From the NCBI GenBank assembly GCA_026261815.1, contig JAMPIT010000059.1, positions 17,284,001 to 17,348,000 of the forward strand: 64,000 nucleotides of DNA, in the 5' to 3' direction. Within the stretch, counting starts at the first letter, position 1. Each line of letters starts with the position of its first letter. Source of the stretch: Monarcha castaneiventris obscurior. Lineage: Eukaryota; Chordata; Aves; Passeriformes; Monarchidae. The notes under the pieces were generated by a model, which was not told where the DNA came from, did not search any database, and worked only from the letters and a program-made list of their open reading frames with translations. Positions 1 through 12,889 of this stretch are shown here, piece after piece. A program made the translations under genes and the position numbers.

Positions 1-677
1 CTAAGGCCTTATTCATTTTGTGGGGGGAGGGAAGGAAAAAGGTCTTTTAGTATTGTTAATTAAGATGAAGATTCTCATTAACTAAAGCAAATGTTAAATG
101 GCCCACGGGAGTGCATAAATAATAGGCTTACTAATAAACTGTAGTATATCGAAGCTGAGGAAAATAACTTTAACAATGCTTTTGCAAATTTACTAATTAC
201 AATAGCTTCCAGCAGTGCCAGTTCAACCTGCAAAGAACTTAAACTGCACTTGTTCTGTTTTCAGAAGTGCTTCAGAATAATTAAACTATTTTGAATCAAA
301 GTTGCTCAACCTACTTATTAAAATAAAAATAGGCAAAATAGTTGTTAAAATATTGTGGACTCCTGGTGACTATATATTCCATAACTGAAATAGCTCTTTT
401 CTAAAAGGACAGTACTTCTGGAATTGAAATACATTAATACACTTACATTTTATTCTAATTAACTGTAGTGGTTAGTAAGTGCTTTACTCTTGCATGAAGA
501 TGATTTTGCTATTATGAAAGCTATCATGTGGGAAACAGTGGCACTTATGAGTAGTTCTAGTTCAGAATGACAGCTCTATAAAAAGTCGGTGCTAGGCATG
601 GATCTCCTTTACACAAGAAAATAAATGATGGTACGTGTTTCATAGCTTTTTTCTGGAATGTAAAAATATATCATTAT
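1..677. other. AT-rich unique sequence, no feature seen
   Basis: This stretch is ordinary AT-rich DNA with short ORFs only. I see no repeat signature, splice-bounded exon or RNA gene. It ends at the LTR that begins at 678. Confidence 0.6.
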
Positions 678-1237
678 TGTGGGCTAACCCGGTAGGCAGC
701 TGAGCCCCACACAGCCACTTGCTCACCCCCCCACCCGCAACAGGAAGGGGGAGAGAATCAGAAGGGTAAAAGTGAGAAAACTTGTGGGTTGAGATAAAGA
801 CAGTTTCATGGGGAAAGCAAATGTTCTGCATGCAGGCAAAGCAAAACGAGGAAGTCATTCACCACTTCCCATCATCAGGCAGATCTTCAGCCATCTCAGG
901 GAAAAAGGGCTTCAGCATGGGTAATGGTCGCTTAGGAAGACAGATGTCCTAACTCCAAATGTCCCCCTTTCCTACTTCTTGTCCCCAGGTTTTGTTGCTG
1001 TGCATGATGCCATATGGTCTGGAATGTCCCTTGGGGCAGTTAGGGTCAGCTGTGCCTCCTTGCAAATTCTTGTGCACTCCTCAGCCTAATCACTGCCAGA
1101 AAAGTTCTTGATGCTGTGTAAACACTGTTCAGCAATAACAAAAACATTCCTGTCTTATCATCAGGTCACAAATGCCAAACAGCGCCCGATGAGCTTCTGT
1201 CAAGAAAGTTAACCCCATGCCTGCAAAAACCAGTAAA
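678..1237 (-). mobile_element. Solo LTR, avian ERVL-type endogenous retrovirus
   Basis: Read on the minus strand this is one LTR of an avian endogenous retrovirus. The 3' end is at 678, where the plus strand reads TGTGGGCTAACCC, and the 5' end lies near 1237. Several blocks recur in the plus-strand LTR at 39269-39816: CTTTATCTCAACCCA against CTTTATCTTAATCCA, a CATCATGC block, and the closing CTCAGCTGCC against CTTAGTTGCT. The flanks ATTAT (673-677) and ACTAT (1238-1242) match at four of five bases, which fits a worn 5-bp target duplication, the size known for ERVL. The first bases of the 5' end (expected TGTA or TGTG) have mutated. No internal gag, pol or env sequence follows, so it is a solo LTR. 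The family assignment is from memory of bird repeats. Confidence 0.8.
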
Positions 1238-1307
1238 ACTATAAAAAAAAAAAATTTGCAGTGAAAAGTCGACCAAGTTCCAACAGGCTTGAGAACACCA
1301 AAAATGG

Positions 1308-1830
1308 TAGAATCACAGTATAATTTTGTTTGAAAATATCTCTGTGAAGATTGTTGGGTTTAACCACTTCCTCAAAGCAGAGTCAGCTCAAAGTTAGGTT
1401 AGGTTCCTTTAGGCTTTATCCAGGAGACTTTAAAAAACTTCACAGACAGGAGTTTTCAGAGTCTCTTTTACAAACTTGATGCAGTGTTTACCACTCTTAT
1501 CATGAACACTATTTCAGCATATGGATAAATTGATGGATTTCCTAGATGAAATTTCCTTTTTCACAATTTATGACTATAACCTCTTGGCTATGGCTTTTTA
1601 CTCTGGGAAGAGCCTTTTCTATCATGCACCATTACGAAGTTTAAACCAGAATTAGATCCCCCACATCCTTCTCATCTCCAGGTTAAGAAAAGGTCACATC
1701 TCTCACTCTTTCCTCATGTATCATGTTTTCCATGCCCTTAACCACTTTAGTGCTACTCTATGACTCTTTCCAAGTTTGTCAATATCCCTCCAGTTCTGGC
1801 AGAGTACCAGAGGTCCACTTGCATTTGTTT
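1308..1830 (-). mobile_element. Old CR1 LINE, 3'-terminal fragment
   Basis: The plus strand shows the reverse complement of a CR1 3' end. It starts with AATCACAG at 1311 and runs through diverged but ordered blocks typical of bird CR1: CCTCAAAGCAG near 1370, GTTAGGTTAGGTT near 1395, TTTATCCAG near 1415, AGTGTTTACCACTCTTATC near 1484, ATGCACCATTACGAAG near 1624, CTCATCTCCAGG near 1672 and TTTCCTCATGTATCATG near 1709. It encodes the degraded C-terminal part of ORF2 and the 3' UTR, and is 5' truncated, as most CR1 copies are. A 141-codon ORF on the plus strand (1760-2185) starts in its antisense and is not a gene. Divergence looks high, so the insertion is old. Confidence 0.75.
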
Positions 1831-4824
1831 CCTTCCTTCTGCCTTCCTGTCTTCCTTCCTACCTTGTAAATATGAATTAATTGTTTGTTTATGTCTGGTG
1901 GAGAGTACAGGAACAATCTTCTCTGTATATGAGGCTTACTGTCAGGACAATGGAAAAACTAAGGGAGAGAAATTCCTTTTTTACTTATGTTCCTTATGTT
2001 GTTTTGATACACAATCATCCATAATCATCATCTACCTAACCTGCCTTTTTCAGCTTCCTATTACCAAATTAGTAATCCAGTTGTGTCTCCCCATCTCTAT
2101 TCCCAAAAACTTTAAAATAACATCTGTTGCTGCAAACTTTTGGACATCTACCTACAAGAGAAATAAGAAAGAACAAAGAGGGTAGAGACATTCTTATTCC
2201 TTCTCTCTCCATATGATTAAAGCAATCTTGAACACTGTCTTCTGCAAACATGAAGTGATTTTCAGTATTTTGCGTCTTCAATTCTTCTCACACTTTCCCT
2301 ACATTGAGTAAGAATTATCAAAACTTGTCACTAATCTACTGTTCCTTTGGTAGTTCAGTTTGTGTCTTATGTTTTCAACATCAACAGGACATAAACAATC
2401 GTGAACAGACATACTCTGGAAATAAATACCCTCTCAGAATTGGCTGTGGTTCTCAACCATACAAAGGTTCCTTCCTTTAATTTGTTATGACACCATCCTG
2501 AAGGATCACTGCATTCTCTTGTAGTTGATACATCTGTAAGGCTCAAATACAAACTGTTGTACAAAGAAAGACGTAGTATTACATAATATAATTGATACAT
2601 AAGTATTAACAAAAACTTTTCATTTAGTTGTATATTTGAGTATAATCTCTGACAGCTGAGGAATTAAGAAAAACAAGAATGCTGATGAAACCTAAGATGA
2701 AATTTTGATGAAACATCTGAAATAACATTTCCAAGAGCACATGACATAGGTCTACTGTCACTTCCAATACATGGACAAATTCTTTTGCACAAATTAGTAG
2801 GGGAAAGAGCTGGGCACATAGTTTTTAGGTAAGATCACCTTTCATTTAATGTTTATCACTATTCAAATAGTCTGTTTGTTTATACAAGCTTTGTTTTGTT
2901 AAAACAAAACTACTTTAAAGATACTTTAAAAAGAGTTTAAAAACTATGGAAGAGGAGATCAGAACTGGCTTATAAACTTCATGTTAAAATAAATTTACTT
3001 CAATACTGGGATATTTCTTTAACTTATATTCCTTGAGGAATTCTGTGTGTATTGGAAAATTGAAAACACCAACCACCACAAAAAATGAAGAGTGGCTAGT
3101 TTGGGATTTTTCTTAGGAAAAAAAGGCCACAAATTCTTAGGCCACCAACTGACTCTGTACTGCTCTCTATATCTCCTACAATCCCAGTAAAAACCTTCAC
3201 GTTAACAGGGAAGATTCAGTAGAGGAAGAGTGTTTTTCCTTATGAACTTACAGATGGTTACTTTCCCACTAGAAGAAATAATAGTCATAATTGAAGTGCT
3301 CAGTTAAAAACAGTCATGGACTTCACTACACACAGCTTTGGATACCCTGAAGCAGGAATTCTATCAGTCACTATTTTTGAGAAATAAAAAAATAATAAAC
3401 ATGAATTTAGGACCAAGTCATCCGTTAAAGAGCATATCTGTTTCCGATAAACCAATCAGACCTACCTGCATTTCAAATGCATGGCTGTATCTCGGTGAGG
3501 CAGGAAAGAGAAACACACATGTAAGGAAAGCACATGGCTAAATACATTCTTGAAATGGATTGATTGTATTGGATGATCTTTTAAGGACCTATAATAACAA
3601 ATGCCCTACTTCATGTTTACGTGTTCAGAAATAAAACGTCACTTCATATAATTAGTTTGCCTCTGCTGCTTTAGTTGTCACTTGTCTTTGTTGATTGATT
3701 TTTATTTTTGGTGAAGGAGGATGTAGAAACAGGATAAACATGCAAAGCCCAGTCATAGGTGTGGATACCCACGTATTGAGTCATGCTGCATCATAATGTT
3801 TAGCCAGTGAGTATAGCAGGATTCAAATTTGCAGCACTTCATCACCATCAGGGAAAAACAGAACCAAGCCAGAAAGTCAACGACAAAGCAACTAGACACA
3901 TTTCTTGGCATTATGTAAATTACAAATTAGCAATCAGTTTGCCACTATAATCTCAAACAGGTATCTGTAAGCCCCATTCTGTTGGTAAACTCCATTATAG
4001 CTAGTTTAATTGAATCTGTGTGCTAACTTCATATCTACATCTAAATGGACTGACTGCAGCTGAATCAACAGCTGTCTCATCTTTCCCACTGAACCTGGTC
4101 TTTTTCATTTTCTTAATTGGGAGGAAACTCTGATCCACAAACCTCTAGCTTTGTCTGCCCAGTCAATATTTTTTTCAGCATGGGATCAAAATTAGACACT
4201 CAGGTCTGTCCTAGCCCTTTTTCTTAGCTCGAAACCCTCATACATCAGCAGTCACTGGCATCCTGCATAAATAAGATTCACTTAGTACCCATTGTGACAA
4301 GACAATTTAATTGTAAAATATTGTGTGTTGCTGACTCTTGAAGCAGCAAAGAAAACAATTAATGTAAACTAAGTTGAAGAAGCACCTGCTGTGTGTGTTT
4401 AGAGAGTGGTCTTTTCCAGGCAATTAATTTACTTGCCCAAAATGTAAATATCTGAGAGGGTAAGCATATCAGCATGTAAAAACATTTGCAGTTCTAACAG
4501 CTACTTTTTCTGTCAAATGTTGAAACATGCTGAGGCACATTCCCAGCTGCTGTAAACTCTATCGACTTCACTGACTTCAGCTGATAGTTTCCCCATTCAA
4601 TATGTGGCTAGTTTGGTTTTCCTTACATAGGAAGTAAGTCAGAATAAAGAAACACAAATAAATGTGTATTCCTGTACATAGGAATAGTAGCTGAGGAATT
4701 TACCACACCTATATCTTGTCACCTTTTTCTATCACTGTATGGACATGAAGCATCAGGGAGTGTGGATAACTCTGTGTATCCCCTTTCTTTGCCTTTAAAA
4801 CCAGAGCATTCTGTGAAAGTGGAA
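1831..4824. other. AT-rich unique sequence, no gene seen
   Basis: No exon, RNA gene or full repeat was recognised. A short stretch at about 3565-3600 (TTGGATGATCTTTTAAGG) resembles the last bases of a plus-strand CR1, but it is too short to call firmly. The remainder is AT-rich with short poly-A and poly-T runs. Confidence 0.5.
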
Positions 4825-4965
4825 CACCAGGAGACTTGGTAGGTCACTTACTCCACCCTCCTGTCAAGACAAGAGCTGTGATAACTACAAATTTCCAAGC
4901 AGTTTTTTATCTAACAGGATAAAAACTGGCAGTGATGGGAAGCTCCACTGTGACAAGGGAAATCT
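4825..4965 (-). mobile_element. Possible ancient CR1-like remnant
   Basis: The plus strand carries a weak, ordered match to the reverse complement of a CR1 3' region: GGTAGGTCACTTACTCCA near 4839, CTCCTGTCAAGAC near 4857, and CAGTGATGGGAAGCTCCAC near 4931. In young copies these correspond to 'gtcatctagtccaacc', 'ccctgc' and 'gatggagactccac'. Divergence is high and no terminus is clear. It could be another old repeat or a coincidence. Confidence 0.35.
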
Positions 4966-5265
4966 AGGGAAGTGACTAATGTATCAGTAAAACAACAGAA
5001 GCACTGTGAGAGGAGGTTTTACTGTGAAATTAATGTAGGAACAATCCACTGACCAGAGGACTATCAATCAGGGTGAAAATCAATCCATAATTTAATGACA
5101 CTATATGCAGTGGAGAACAGCAGGGGATTGCATCTGTATCTTGCAGGTATCAATTTCATTTAAACACAGCAAAACGAACCGACCAACCAAAAACCAAGGT
5201 AAGATGATGATGTCATATTTAACATTTCATTTTCAGAATATCAGTTTGTTCTGCTTCTCCAATAA

Positions 5266-5778
5266 TTGAGTCTTCATAGGCAATTTAAAGCATCCTGTCT
5301 TGTCAGTCCACAAGCACACCTGCATGTCTTGCAAAGGGCACTCCCCTCCAGGGGTTTGGCTGCCAGGGCTCAAGGACAGGGCACCTCTGGCCCACAGCTC
5401 CAGCAGCTACTCCTGGACAAGGCTCTGCCACAGAGGCTTTCCCACTGCCTGAGCTGGGCTTGGTCTACCCTGGCGTCCCTGGGCTGCCCTGCTCCTGTCT
5501 GGGGCAGAGAGATAGGCCCAGTCTCCCAGGCTGTGCCATCACCCACCCAAGAGGAGGCCCCAGCACTGCTGGCTCCCAGCACCAGGGAGCTGCTGATCCC
5601 CACAGTGCCCGGAGACACCACTGTCAATAAACTACAGGGTCATGTTTTCAGATTGCAGAGTTCCCCATTGAGTTACATGTACTACAACAGCAGTGTTTGC
5701 CTTGCAATTAAAATGACACAAATACCGACTAAGGAAACCAAAAGCAAAGTCCCAGGAGAGCAAATGAAAGCAAGCTAA
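5266..5778. other. GC-rich block with a 170-codon ORF, origin unknown
   Basis: From about 5300 to 5630 the base composition changes sharply to GC-rich inside AT-rich flanks. One plus-strand frame is open for 170 codons (5266-5778) and the opposite strand is open for 85 codons (5370-5627), as expected when GC content suppresses stops. The plus-frame product is rich in Leu, Pro, Gln, Ser and Ala, with no signal peptide, membrane segment or motif that I recognise; its last 45 residues come from AT-rich DNA. CpG is scarce, so this is not a typical CpG island. A CAATAAAC lies at 5624-5631 at the right edge, which would fit a poly(A) signal of an unrecognised LTR or retrocopy. I do not recognise a gene and do not claim coding function. 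Confidence 0.4.
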
Positions 5779-8700
5779 ATAACCTTTAATACCAGCTCTT
5801 GGGCAAAAAGCATTTCAATTTGTTTTACATCTCAGCTCTCCAAACTGCTATGAGAACTAGTCCTATACCATACATACAAGAGGGAGTCACGGAGTCTTTT
5901 TAGCTTGACATTCAAGTGGAAAAACCTCTCTTTGAAAGAGCTTTTTGATATTTGATAATTTATTTCTCAGCTACTCTCGTTAGTCTCCTTCCTTCCCTGA
6001 TACTGTCTTGCTGCAAATATTGTACTTACGCAAAGTAGTCTGTATAAGGAACTTTAAAAATGATGTTTTCATTAAATAGATTTGTATGGAGCAATCAAAT
6101 TTTCTTTTAGCTTTGGTAAGATTCAGGAAGAAGCAATGGTATAGATTTAGATAAGATTATCTCAGCCCATTCAGAACACAGCTAACAGTTTGCAGCATAA
6201 CAGAATAACAGTTTGCAGGAGCATGTCATCAAGATCCTCCAGGTTAGAACAAGTTAGACTCAGAAGTTCCCACAAAGAGTTGAAAGGCTTTTATCAGAAA
6301 TGCTGACTTGAAGGAAGGTGCTGAAGAGGAGTTATATGAGATATCCTTATGACCTGATTATTTCTTCTTCTTCCATAAATGATTTACATCATTAAAACCA
6401 TTACTAGGGTCTTTTCAGTATCTGTAATCCATCTAAAGCCCTTCCTTGGTCTCTCCTGCTGACTAGATAATTCAGACTTTCTGTGTTCTTCATAAACAAT
6501 TTTCTAAAAGTTACCCCCATGGGGAATCGTCTGATCACTAATTTGTCCACTGCCTTTGAAGCTACCAGTAAGGCTCTAAACAAGATGAAACATACACAGT
6601 GGTGCTGTGGCCTTGGACTTCTTTTATCCTACACCATGCTGGTAAGAACAAACCTTTTTGTGTTCAAAGGAGATGAAATCTGCATTTACTGTCCTTCAGG
6701 AGGCTGCCTTACCTACCAGACTCCAGGTTCTTTCAAATATTGTTGTTCCACTTGTTTTATCCACTTACTCTGTCACAGTAGAACTCAATACTCTTTAGAC
6801 AGAGAACAGATGTTTATATATCAGGAATGCCTTTGCAGATGAATGAATTGACAATTGCACATCTTCTGATGGTTTTGAAGTTTCATATAACTGTAATAAG
6901 TGAAGTCTTCTCTGTGCAGTTTAACTGTATGGCAGCTTTAGCCTTCTCCTGAATTCACCATTTTGGAGCAAACATCTGCTGTACATATAAAACATCAGGA
7001 GAAGTCTGTTGTTAAACTGATGTATCAAAATTCCTAATGGGCTGAGTTACCAATTTTTTTCACAGCATATGATACACGAAGTGAACCACGGGCAATACCA
7101 GTACCAAACAACCTTAAATCACATGTAATAATAACAACAACAATTATACTATTATTATAAATAACTATTATCAGTAGTAGGATACTTCATCCTTGGTTTT
7201 AAACCTGAGGGACCTGTATTAAAGTGCATTACCAGAAAACTGAAGGCCAATACAGGGCTTTGTTAGTGGTGTGATTCATTTACTCTCTACCTTTACCGCC
7301 TATTCCCAAAGGTACCTTACAGAAAGGAAAATTTACAAACATAGAAAATTAGGAAAAGTATAAAATTCCACTGTCGAGAATATTCCAGAAAGTACTCTAC
7401 TGATTTGCTGCCTACCAATCATCATGTGCAAAATCACAGATGACGAAAGCATTGAAATTGCCAGCAATTTATTATTACCTTGGTTTTTAAAACAAAACCA
7501 TTATCTTGAAAGCTTGTGCAAATATGCAAACCAGCCTCTAGACTTGACTGTGATCTTTCAGTTCCCTGTGAGTGCACAGACATGCACAATGAGAATCAGA
7601 TTATCATGGATCCCAGCTATGCCCAAAGGAGTGTTCAATGCTGGGAGCAATTAAATAGAACTTTTCTGTTCCTCAGTACTGCCATCCCACACATTGACAA
7701 GTCTTTGAAAGCAAAAGCTAAAACTCCTCACACATAATTAGCTAGAACAAACTGATGAAAGAATTAAATAGAAAGTGTTCTGCTCAAAGACATGATCATC
7801 AATCTACAGTTCATTCCATCACCACTGATTTGGAAATGCAAAAAGATAGGCAAATTATCCCATTCTCCCACAAAGCCCTTAAGGGGAAGAGAAAATGGTC
7901 TCAGACCCTTCTTAATCCTTTTTATTTTTTTATAATTTCTATTTTATTTTTGATTTGGTTATCTTAGCTTGATTAGTGCAGTCCCAATTACACTATACAG
8001 AAATACAAGGTCTTCTAAGGCTTAATGATATTATTCTGAGAAATACAATAAAACATTTAACCAATCATTTGAGACGTGTTGACCTTTCATATGGTAAACA
8101 ATTTTAGGTGTCTAAACATCCAAATTTGTGCTCTGATTTATGACAGCCAATACTGGAAACTTTTTAATCAGATCCATGGCTTACAAAACTTGTTTCTAGT
8201 TTCTCGTAATAAAATAAAACTGTTCAGCAGCACAGTTGAATGTTGAGATGTAACCTCTGCCCAGTTTTATTCAATGTGCTGTTTGCCATTTTCTTCAATG
8301 AGGTGAGAATTTTACCTCTCTGCTTGAACTTCTCAGCTAAAAATTTAGACACAAACTGAAACAGAAGGTGAATGTGAATAAAACTTTAAAATTTAAGTGT
8401 AAATTTCTCATAATTTTGCCTCATTTTTGCCAAGTATAATGAGACTGGATCAGATTCTGTTCACTGTTTCATCAATAAAGCTAAACCAGCAAATTCCAAA
8501 GATTGAAGAAGGGTAATTGGAGGTACATTTTGCCGCTAAATGCTTCTATAGCTAATATGTCAGTAGAAACCTGCATAATTTTCCAATAAATATGCACGAT
8601 GAGCAGCACTGGCTGGATGAATTAGAAAAACAGAAGTGGCACACTCTACAATCAGCTTGTTTTCATCTGCTGCACACCTGTAGCAAGCACATTTATAATG

Positions 8701-10354
8701 TAGGTGGTGTATTTTGGTGAAGGGAAAAAAATATCAGTAGTTAATTTCTGATCCTGAAAGTATGTTTCCTCTTTTCAGGGTATATATTCAGTTTCTAGAA
8801 GTTTGTAATTGTTTTAGCATGAGATATTTCTCTTTCATTTAAAATAAAAAGTCTTAGATAGCTAAAAAAAAAAAGAAAGATAAAACCCCACAAGATGAAG
8901 CTCATAACTCATGCTGTTGGGGAAGGTACCTGAGATCACACCGAACACAATTAATGCAAACATACATTAATTGTCTCCATAGACTGTGCAGGGACACTGG
9001 GCTCTTAATTCTTTATAGTGACTTTTGGACTGGAATCTGAAGGACAGATACTACCACAAGCGTTTCTACTTCTGTATTATTGTCTGGTGTCCATAGAAAT
9101 ATGAAAATATATGGTTTTTTCAGACCATAAAGACCCAGAAAGATTTCTTATTGCCTCTCAGAGAACCAAGTTTGTCTCCTTATTTCTCTGTCTCTTTATA
9201 ATGAATAAATTAAAATCTTAAGTTAGAATTTACCAGAATGTTCCACAGAAACAGCCAACAACCTTGGCTGCCCCTCAGGTGTGTCACCTGTTTCCACCAT
9301 TTCAACACTATTTCTACTTTCAGGGAGAAAAGAACGCCACAAACAGATTTTTTGAAATTAGGAAGGCACACTAGTTGCAGGCTAGAAACACACTTAGAGA
9401 GAGGATAACCATTCATACATTTTCTTAGTTCCCTGTGTGGATTTCACAGCGGAAGTTGGTTTACTTATCAGGACACAGCTCAGAACTATGCAGAGCAGAC
9501 ACTGACTGGGCTGAAGCAAGAAATCGGCCTGATTTTCCATTGTTAAGATATTGTGGTGACAGGCATTCTGCAAAAATCCATTTAAAGAAATTGAGGGAAA
9601 ATAGAATAGATGATTACTCTCTTTTCTGAGTCAGAATATACTGTACCTCATCCTGTCACTTCCATTTGGCAGGTACTCTCACCAGACCAATCCACAGATT
9701 ACTTTCTTTAGTAATCTAGCAGAGTTCAATAGGTTATTTAGCCTGACTTTTTTTCTCATTTATTTTGCTTAGGGAAAGATTCTAGCCATCCAATTTTGAC
9801 AAACAAAGGATTCCTTTTCCCTTAAAAAAAAAATTAAAAATCCATCAGTCCAGCCCAAGTAGGAGCACAATTCCTTTGATACAAGTTCCAAAACCACAAT
9901 GCTGAAAATATATCGAAAACTTTTGACTGCTCAGCTCTATCAAACTCTGTCCCAGAAGAGAGATATTTGGTAAAGAGTCTCCTTGAGGTTACACCAGCGC
10001 ACTTTAATTAAAAATCTAATGAAATAATGTTCTATGAAATTATGTTGGACTGAAACTTACAGTATGTGCCAATTATAAAAAGTTAATTGCAATTTCAAAA
10101 TTAAATCAAAGTATATTGGATTTTATTGACAAAATGACAAATATAGCTGCTTGTTTATGACTTTTTATAATTACAATTATAATTCATTTTTATAGAGGAA
10201 TCAATAGCCTGTTGAAGAATTCTGAAATATTAAAGCTATCAGAGATATTTTGAAATCATGTAAATGAAATTGTGATGACATCAGGTAATGCAAGGAATTT
10301 CTTAGCACACAAGATAGAAGATCAACTGTAGATATACTAAGAGTTTGCTTTGGA
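5779..10354. other. AT-rich unique sequence, no gene seen
   Basis: Only short ORFs occur here, the longest 119 codons at 6483-6842 on the plus strand, and none resembles a known protein. A short A/T- and AAC-rich low-complexity patch lies at about 7125-7172, and an A-run at about 8864-8874. I see no RNA gene or repeat I can name. Confidence 0.5.
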
Positions 10355-10449
10355 GACTATGTAATTATATAATGGTTTGGTTTGGAAGAGTCTTCTGACT
10401 ATTATCTAGTTCCAACCCCCCTGCCGTGGGCAGGGACATCTTCCACAAG

Positions 10450-12710
10450 ACCAGGTTGCTCATAGTCTTGTCCAACTTGGCCTTGAACACTTCAAGTGTT
10501 GGGTACCCACAGCTTCTCTGGGCAACCTGTGCCACTGTCGGACCACCCTCAGAGTGAAGAATTTCTTTCTAATATCTAGTCTAAACCAACCTTCTTTCAA
10601 TTTAAAGCCATTCCTCCTTGTCCGCTACAAGCCCTTGTAAAAAGTCCCTCTCCAGCTTTCTTGTAGTCTCCCTTCAGGTGCTGGAAGGTGCTATAAGGTC
10701 ACCCCAGGGTCTTCTCCTCTCCAGGCTGAACAACCACATCTCTCTCAGCCTTTCTTCACAGGAGAGGTACTATATCCCTCTAATCACCTTCACAGCCCTC
10801 CTCTGGACTCACTGCAACAGGTCCATTTCTTTCCTGTGCTGGGGACCCCAGAGCTGGAAGCAGTAATCCAGGTGGGATCTCACAAGAGCAGTTTAAAAGG
10901 ACGGAATCACCTCCCTTGACCTGCTGGCTGTGCTTCTTTTGATGTAGCCCAGAATAGAGTTTGCTTTCTGGGTTTTCTGCAGGTACACACTGCTGGCTCA
11001 CATTCAGCTTCTTGCCCACCAACACACCAAGTCCTTCCCTTCAAGACTGTTCTCAATTCATTCTCCATCCAGTCTGATTTGTGATTGGGATTGCCATGAC
11101 CCGTGTGAAGGACTTTGCACCTGGCCTTGTTGAACTTCCTGAGGCTCAGACAGCCCCACCTCTCCAGCCTATCAAGGTCCCTCTGATAACACCCCTTCCC
11201 TCCAGCTGTTGATATCACCACACAACTTGGTGTCATCAGTGAACTTGCTGAGCATGCTTTTAATCCCACTATTCATGTTGCTGACAAAGTTGTTGAACAG
11301 CACCAGTCTGGTTATGTTTCCTCTTTTTCAGTAAATGGGAATTTCACTGGACTGTCACAGCTTCTCAAAAATGATAGTGAACTAACAGCTTCCTCTTCCA
11401 GCTCCCTCAGGACCCATGAACACATCTCATCATGTCCCATGGAAATGTACACCTTCAGGTTTCTTAGATGGATCTTCTCCTACAGCAGTCAGTTTTTCAT
11501 TGCCCCAGTTCCTGCCTTTGCTTTTTGCAGCTCACATTGTGTGTCTGAAGCACTTGAAGAATTTAGCAAAAATAACACTGAGTGCCTCAGCTTTCTTTAT
11601 ATCCTGGGTAACCATGTATCTTCTTTCCTTCCTTCCAGAAAAGACCAACTTCTTCTCTAGTCTTCCTTTTATCATGAATGCACCTAAAGAAGGTGAAAAC
11701 CTTTTGCTCTTAACATCACTGTCCAGGTTTAATTCTGTCAGGACTTTAGCTTTCCTAACCTTATTCCTGGCTGCTTGGACAATTTCTCTGTAATCCTCAG
11801 GCTACCTGTCCTCACTTCCAGCCTCTACCGGTTTCCTTGTAATGTTAGAGTTTGGCCAGGAATTCCTTGGTCATCCCCACAGGCCTTCTGTCATTTTTGT
11901 CTGACCTCTTCTTTGTTGGGATGCATCACTCCTGATGATCTTTGAATGTGATGCAGATTTCATGGGCCCCTCTTCCCCTACAGGGCTTTATACCTTCAAC
12001 TACCTAGCACATCCTTGATGAGGCCAAATTCTGCTCTTCTGAAGCCCAGGTTAGCAAGCTTTCTGTACACCCTTCTCAAAGCCTTAAGAATCTTGAACTC
12101 CACCATCCCATAGTCAGTGCAGTCAAAGTTGCTTTTGAGCTTCACACTCCCCATCAGTCCCTCCTTGTTGGCAAGTGCAAGAACTATCATAGCATCTCTC
12201 CTAATTGGTTCTTCTATCACTTGGAGAAAGAAGTTATCATCAAGCATTCCAAGAACCACATGAATTGCTTATGCCCTGCTGTGTTGTCCCTCCAACAAAT
12301 AATTGGAGTAGTCGAAGTCACACATGAGGACCAGGGCTTGTAAATGTGAGGCTGCTTCTATCTGTCTATAGAGGGTTTCATCAGCTCAGCTTTCTGGTCA
12401 GGCAGCAAGTAGCAGACTCCCCCTATAATATCAGCTGTTCCTTCCCTCCCTTTGATCCTGACCTATAAACTCTCAGTCAGCTCCTCATCAATACTCAGGG
12501 GGATCTCCATGGACTCCAGCTGCTCATTGACAAAGAAGTTGATAACCCCTGACCATATTCCCTGCCTGTCCTTCCTAAAGAGCCTGTATCCTTCCTTTCC
12601 AACACTCAAGTCATAGGAGCTATCCCTCCACATCTTTGCAATGCCAATAAGATCATAGCCCTGCAGGTGTGTGCACGTAAACTCTCCTTGTTTATTCCCC
12701 ATGCTACATA
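10450..12710 (-). pseudogene. CR1 ORF2 remnant: endonuclease plus broken reverse transcriptase
   Basis: The endonuclease starts at about 12702 with residues MGNKQGEF followed by LQGYDLIGIAKMWRDSSYDL, where the catalytic Glu of the usual ITETWW is now Lys. The GDFN motif reads CDFD near 12315, and the closing SDH reads TDY near 12112, so the active site is lost. The linker gives QAARNKVRKAKVLTELNLDS near 11760. RT entry ends in KRGNIT, then joins directly to RLVLFNNF near 11313. The catalytic FADD box survives as FTDD at 11232-11243. Beyond it lie QRDLDRLERWG and FNKARCKVLH near 11130-11190. The motifs between the template-binding entry and the FADD box are gone. Several stops and frameshifts break every frame. 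Confidence 0.9.
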
Positions 12711-12889
12711 TGCTTGCTTAGAGACATTTAAGTTGGGTCCCTGATTTACTGGCTCAAGGGACTGGAATTGTTTTGTGTTGCTCTCCAGATGCTCTCCTTT
12801 TGCCTCGTAAACCACCTCCAGGCTCTTGGAATCTCTTCCTGGCCCTGGCATCAAATTGGTGGGAGTGGGATGGATTGAGGTTCCAATCC

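Noticed and set aside
1760..2185. 141-codon plus-strand ORF
   Set aside because: It begins in the antisense of an old CR1 and shows no recognised motif.
3555..3600. Possible plus-strand CR1 3' end
   Set aside because: Only about 20 aligned bases with no extension on either side, too short to support.
11996..12702. Host nuclease-like gene on the minus strand
   Set aside because: The residues match the CR1 endonuclease, with catalytic Glu and His replaced and frames broken, so it is a transposon remnant.
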